NCBI RefSeq assembly: GCF_028200735.1
Contig: NZ_JAQKPV010000005.1
Span: 1-64,000, forward strand
Source: Streptomyces sp. ACA25
GTDB taxonomy: Bacteria; Actinomycetota; Actinomycetes; Streptomycetales; Streptomycetaceae
DNA length: 64,000 bases
Direction of reading: 5' to 3'
Part shown: positions 62,674-64,000 of the stretch, in pieces
Layout: every line of letters begins with the position of its first letter
Numbering within the stretch: position 1 is the first letter of the stretch
Translations under genes and position numbers: made by a program
The notes under the pieces: model-generated
The model's input: the letters and a program-made list of their open reading frames with translations, nothing else
Database searches by the model: none
What the model was told of the DNA's origin: nothing

Positions 62674-62694
62674 GGGGTCTTGTGGCAAGGCCCC
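62674..62694. promoter_or_regulatory. Rifamycin-associated element (RAE)
   Basis: GGGTCTTGTGGCAAGGCCC (62675-62693) differs at two positions from the 19-bp RAE that I recall as GGGGCTTGCGGCAAGGCCC. It lies 60 bp upstream of the helR start. RAEs are found before rifamycin-inactivating or protective genes and mediate induction. Confidence 0.72.
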
Positions 62695-62715
62695 CCGTGC
62701 GCTATACGTTGAGAG

Positions 62716-62741
62716 TGGCAAGGAGAGGGTTCTCCTTGCCA
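62716..62741. repeat. Perfect 11-bp hairpin in the helR-epimerase gap
   Basis: TGGCAAGGAGA and TCTCCTTGCCA pair perfectly around GGGT. The left arm repeats the TGGCAAGG core of the neighbouring RAE. It lies in divergent promoter DNA, so it may be a second protein-binding site rather than a terminator. Confidence 0.6.
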
Positions 62742-62902
62742 TTTCTGGTGTGCGGCGGACGCACGCCCCGGCAGCAGCCCGCACTGATGCCCGCAGGGCG
62801 CGTTTCCCCGTCGGAGCGACCCTTGTTCACGTGGAACGCCCGATGTCTGGTGCCACAAACCCGGCCCTGCGCCAATCCTCGGCGAGCGGCGTCACCCCCG
62901 CA

Positions 62903-62929
62903 TGTCACAAACGGCCGGGCTGTCTCGTC
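62903..62929 (+). promoter_or_regulatory. ECF41-type promoter before the epimerase-sigma pair
   Basis: TGTCACA (62903-62909), exactly 16 bp, then CGTC (62926-62929) matches the ECF41 sigma consensus TGTCACA-N16-CGTC. It lies 47 bp before the epimerase start, so the sigma factor encoded downstream probably activates its own operon. Confidence 0.8.
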
Positions 62930-62975
62930 TCAGGTCCTGGAGACCGAAAAGGCGGATTCCGGAAGGGTGAGGGGC

Positions 62976-63908
62976 ATGCGGGTGTTCGTGGCAGGCGGGA
63001 CCGGGGTCATCGGACGGCGGCTGGTGCCGCAGCTGGTGGCCCGTGGCCATCAGGTGACAGCGACGACGACGAGCGCGGCCAAGCTGGAACTGCTGGCGCG
63101 GATGGGCGCGGACGGGGTCGTGATGGACGGGCTGGACGCGGCGTCGGTCGGTGAGGCGGTGGCGGCTGCCCGGCCGGACACCCTCGTGCACCAGATGACC
63201 GCGATTTCCGCGGCACACGCCGGAAAGCCCGGCATACGGCACTTCGACCGGTACTTCGCCCCCACCAATCGGCTGCGCTCCGAAGGCACGGACCATCTGC
63301 TGGCCGCCGCCGAGGCAACCGGCGTGTCCCACGTCGTCGGGCAGAGCGTCGCCCTCTGGAACGGCCGCCGGGAGGAGGGGGGACGAGTGAAGACCGAGGA
63401 GGACCCGCTGCCCCGGGGTGTGGGCAGGTTCCGCCCGGCGGCGGAGGCGATCAGCCACCTCGAGGACGTGCTCGTCAAGGCCGGTGGCGCGGCCCTGCGC
63501 TACGGCGCGTTCTACGGGCCGGGCGCCACCGATGAGCAGATCGAGTTTGTGCGCAAGCGGCAGCTCCCCCTCGTCGGCGGCGGCACCGGCTGGACGTCAT
63601 GGGTGCATGTCGACGACGCGGCGAGCGCCACCGTCCTGGCGGTGGAGCAGAAGGCCCAGGGGGTGTTCAACATCGTCGACGACGAGCCCGCTCCGGTCCG
63701 CGAGTGGCTGCCCTGGCTGGCTGCCTGCGTGGGGGCGAAGCGGCCGCTGCGGGTCCCCACGTGGGTGGCGCGGATGCTGGCCGGGGAGCTGGTGGTGACG
63801 ATGATGACCGAGGCGCACGGCTTCTCCAATGCCAAGGCCAGGCGGGAGCTCGGCTGGGAGCTGCGCCACCCCACCTGGCGGCAGGGCTTCCAGGACGTGA
63901 CGGCGTGA
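62976..63908 (+). CDS. NAD(P)-dependent epimerase/dehydratase-like protein
   Basis: The 310-residue extended SDR has the Rossmann motif FVAGGTGVIGRRLVPQLVARG at the N-terminus, FYGPGATDEQIEFVRK and WTSWVHVDDAASA, typical of NmrA-like/sugar epimerase relatives. The catalytic Tyr-X3-Lys is not obvious. It is coupled to the following ECF sigma gene by a GTGA overlap. ECF41 sigma genes are commonly linked to a carboxymuconolactone decarboxylase, oxidoreductase or epimerase (COE), and this is the epimerase type. The substrate is unknown. ATG 62976 has GAAGGGTGAGGGG upstream. Confidence 0.85.
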   Translation: MRVFVAGGTGVIGRRLVPQLVARGHQVTATTTSAAKLELLARMGADGVVMDGLDAASVGEAVAAARPDTLVHQMTAISAAHAGKPGIRHFDRYFAPTNRLRSEGTDHLLAAAEATGVSHVVGQSVALWNGRREEGGRVKTEEDPLPRGVGRFRPAAEAISHLEDVLVKAGGAALRYGAFYGPGATDEQIEFVRKRQLPLVGGGTGWTSWVHVDDAASATVLAVEQKAQGVFNIVDDEPAPVREWLPWLAACVGAKRPLRVPTWVARMLAGELVVTMMTEAHGFSNAKARRELGWELRHPTWRQGFQDVTA

Positions 63909-64000
63909 CCCGGACCGAGGAGTTCGAGGAGCTGCGACCGCTGCTGTTCTCCCTCGCGTACCGGATCCTCGGCAGTGTGAGTGAGGCCGAGGACGCGGTC
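63905..64000 (+). CDS. ECF sigma factor (ECF41/SigJ-like), truncated by window end
   Basis: GTG 63905 overlaps the epimerase stop and opens a frame, running past the window end, that encodes MTRTEEFEELRPLLFSLAYR and ILGSVSEAEDAV, the start of sigma region 2 in the SigJ/ECF41 group. Full members have about 290-330 residues and a C-terminal SnoaL-like domain that modulates activity; that part is outside the window. The promoter type at 62903-62929 and the coupled epimerase support the assignment. Confidence 0.85.
   Translation, partial: MTRTEEFEELRPLLFSLAYRILGSVSEAEDAV

Noticed and set aside
60260..63154. A 964-codon plus-strand frame opposite helR
   Set aside because: The minus strand encodes all HelD/UvrD motifs with ideal order; the plus-strand product is repetitive Arg/Gly/Pro.

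Overview
The window is a GC-rich actinobacterial chromosome segment, almost certainly from Streptomyces or a very close relative. It carries a BldN sigma factor with its pro-sequence and the partner anti-sigma RsbN, a Rex-hemA-hemC-hemD operon with a Rex operator, mqnL/mqnP of the futalosine menaquinone route, a pst operon behind a PHO box, and many GTG or ATGA-coupled starts. Gene order matches blocks that I remember from S. coelicolor, but the blocks are joined differently here. Statements about that species are from memory, not from a search.

Layout. 0.1-5.2 kb: acuC-like deacetylase, a small excisionase-type HTH protein, a 32-residue very basic ribosomal-type protein, then rsbN and bldN on the minus strand with a BldN-type promoter before rsbN. 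5.2-12.7 kb: HAD hydrolase, glutaredoxin-like protein, Rex operator and rex-hemA-hemC-cobA/hemD-hemB (early haem synthesis). 12.8-20.5 kb: SDR, secreted subtilase with a PKD domain, argS divergent from a class I lysS, and a DUF2637 membrane protein. 20.5-23 kb: a junction holding a seven-repeat YVTN/three-TIG protein. 23-32.3 kb: two DUF3558 lipoproteins, a conserved hypothetical, then hemL, a histidine phosphatase and the cytochrome c biogenesis set resA-ccdA-resB-resC. 32.3-36 kb: PLD-N protein, mqnL, mqnP, DUF397 protein.

36-42.3 kb: a five-gene oligopeptide ABC importer whose binding protein has a C-terminal membrane anchor. 42.3-45.6 kb: a minus-strand, lower-GC, three-gene cassette of unknown function (helical protein, 743-residue DUF6571-like protein, lipoprotein). 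45.7-51.7 kb: Pr6Pr membrane protein, PQQ-type sugar dehydrogenase lipoprotein, VirB2-like membrane peptide, SLT-NlpC/P60 hydrolase, PAP2 phosphatase, LolA-like lipoprotein. 51.8-58.3 kb: csoR with its operator, pstSCAB, then low-affinity PiT and its DUF47 partner. 58.4-64 kb: an XRE-HbhA-DUF2516 trio in the order I recall from mycobacteria, a decayed imine-reductase-like gene, a HelD/HelR helicase behind a rifamycin-associated element, and an epimerase-ECF sigma pair behind an ECF41-type promoter. The sigma gene runs off the window.

The window joins respiration and haem supply (Rex, hem genes, cytochrome c maturation, menaquinone), phosphate uptake, and development (BldN/RsbN). The least explained parts are the 42.3-45.6 kb cassette, the propeller/TIG protein, the lone VirB2-like gene, and the regulatory elements found around bldN, helR and the ECF sigma gene.
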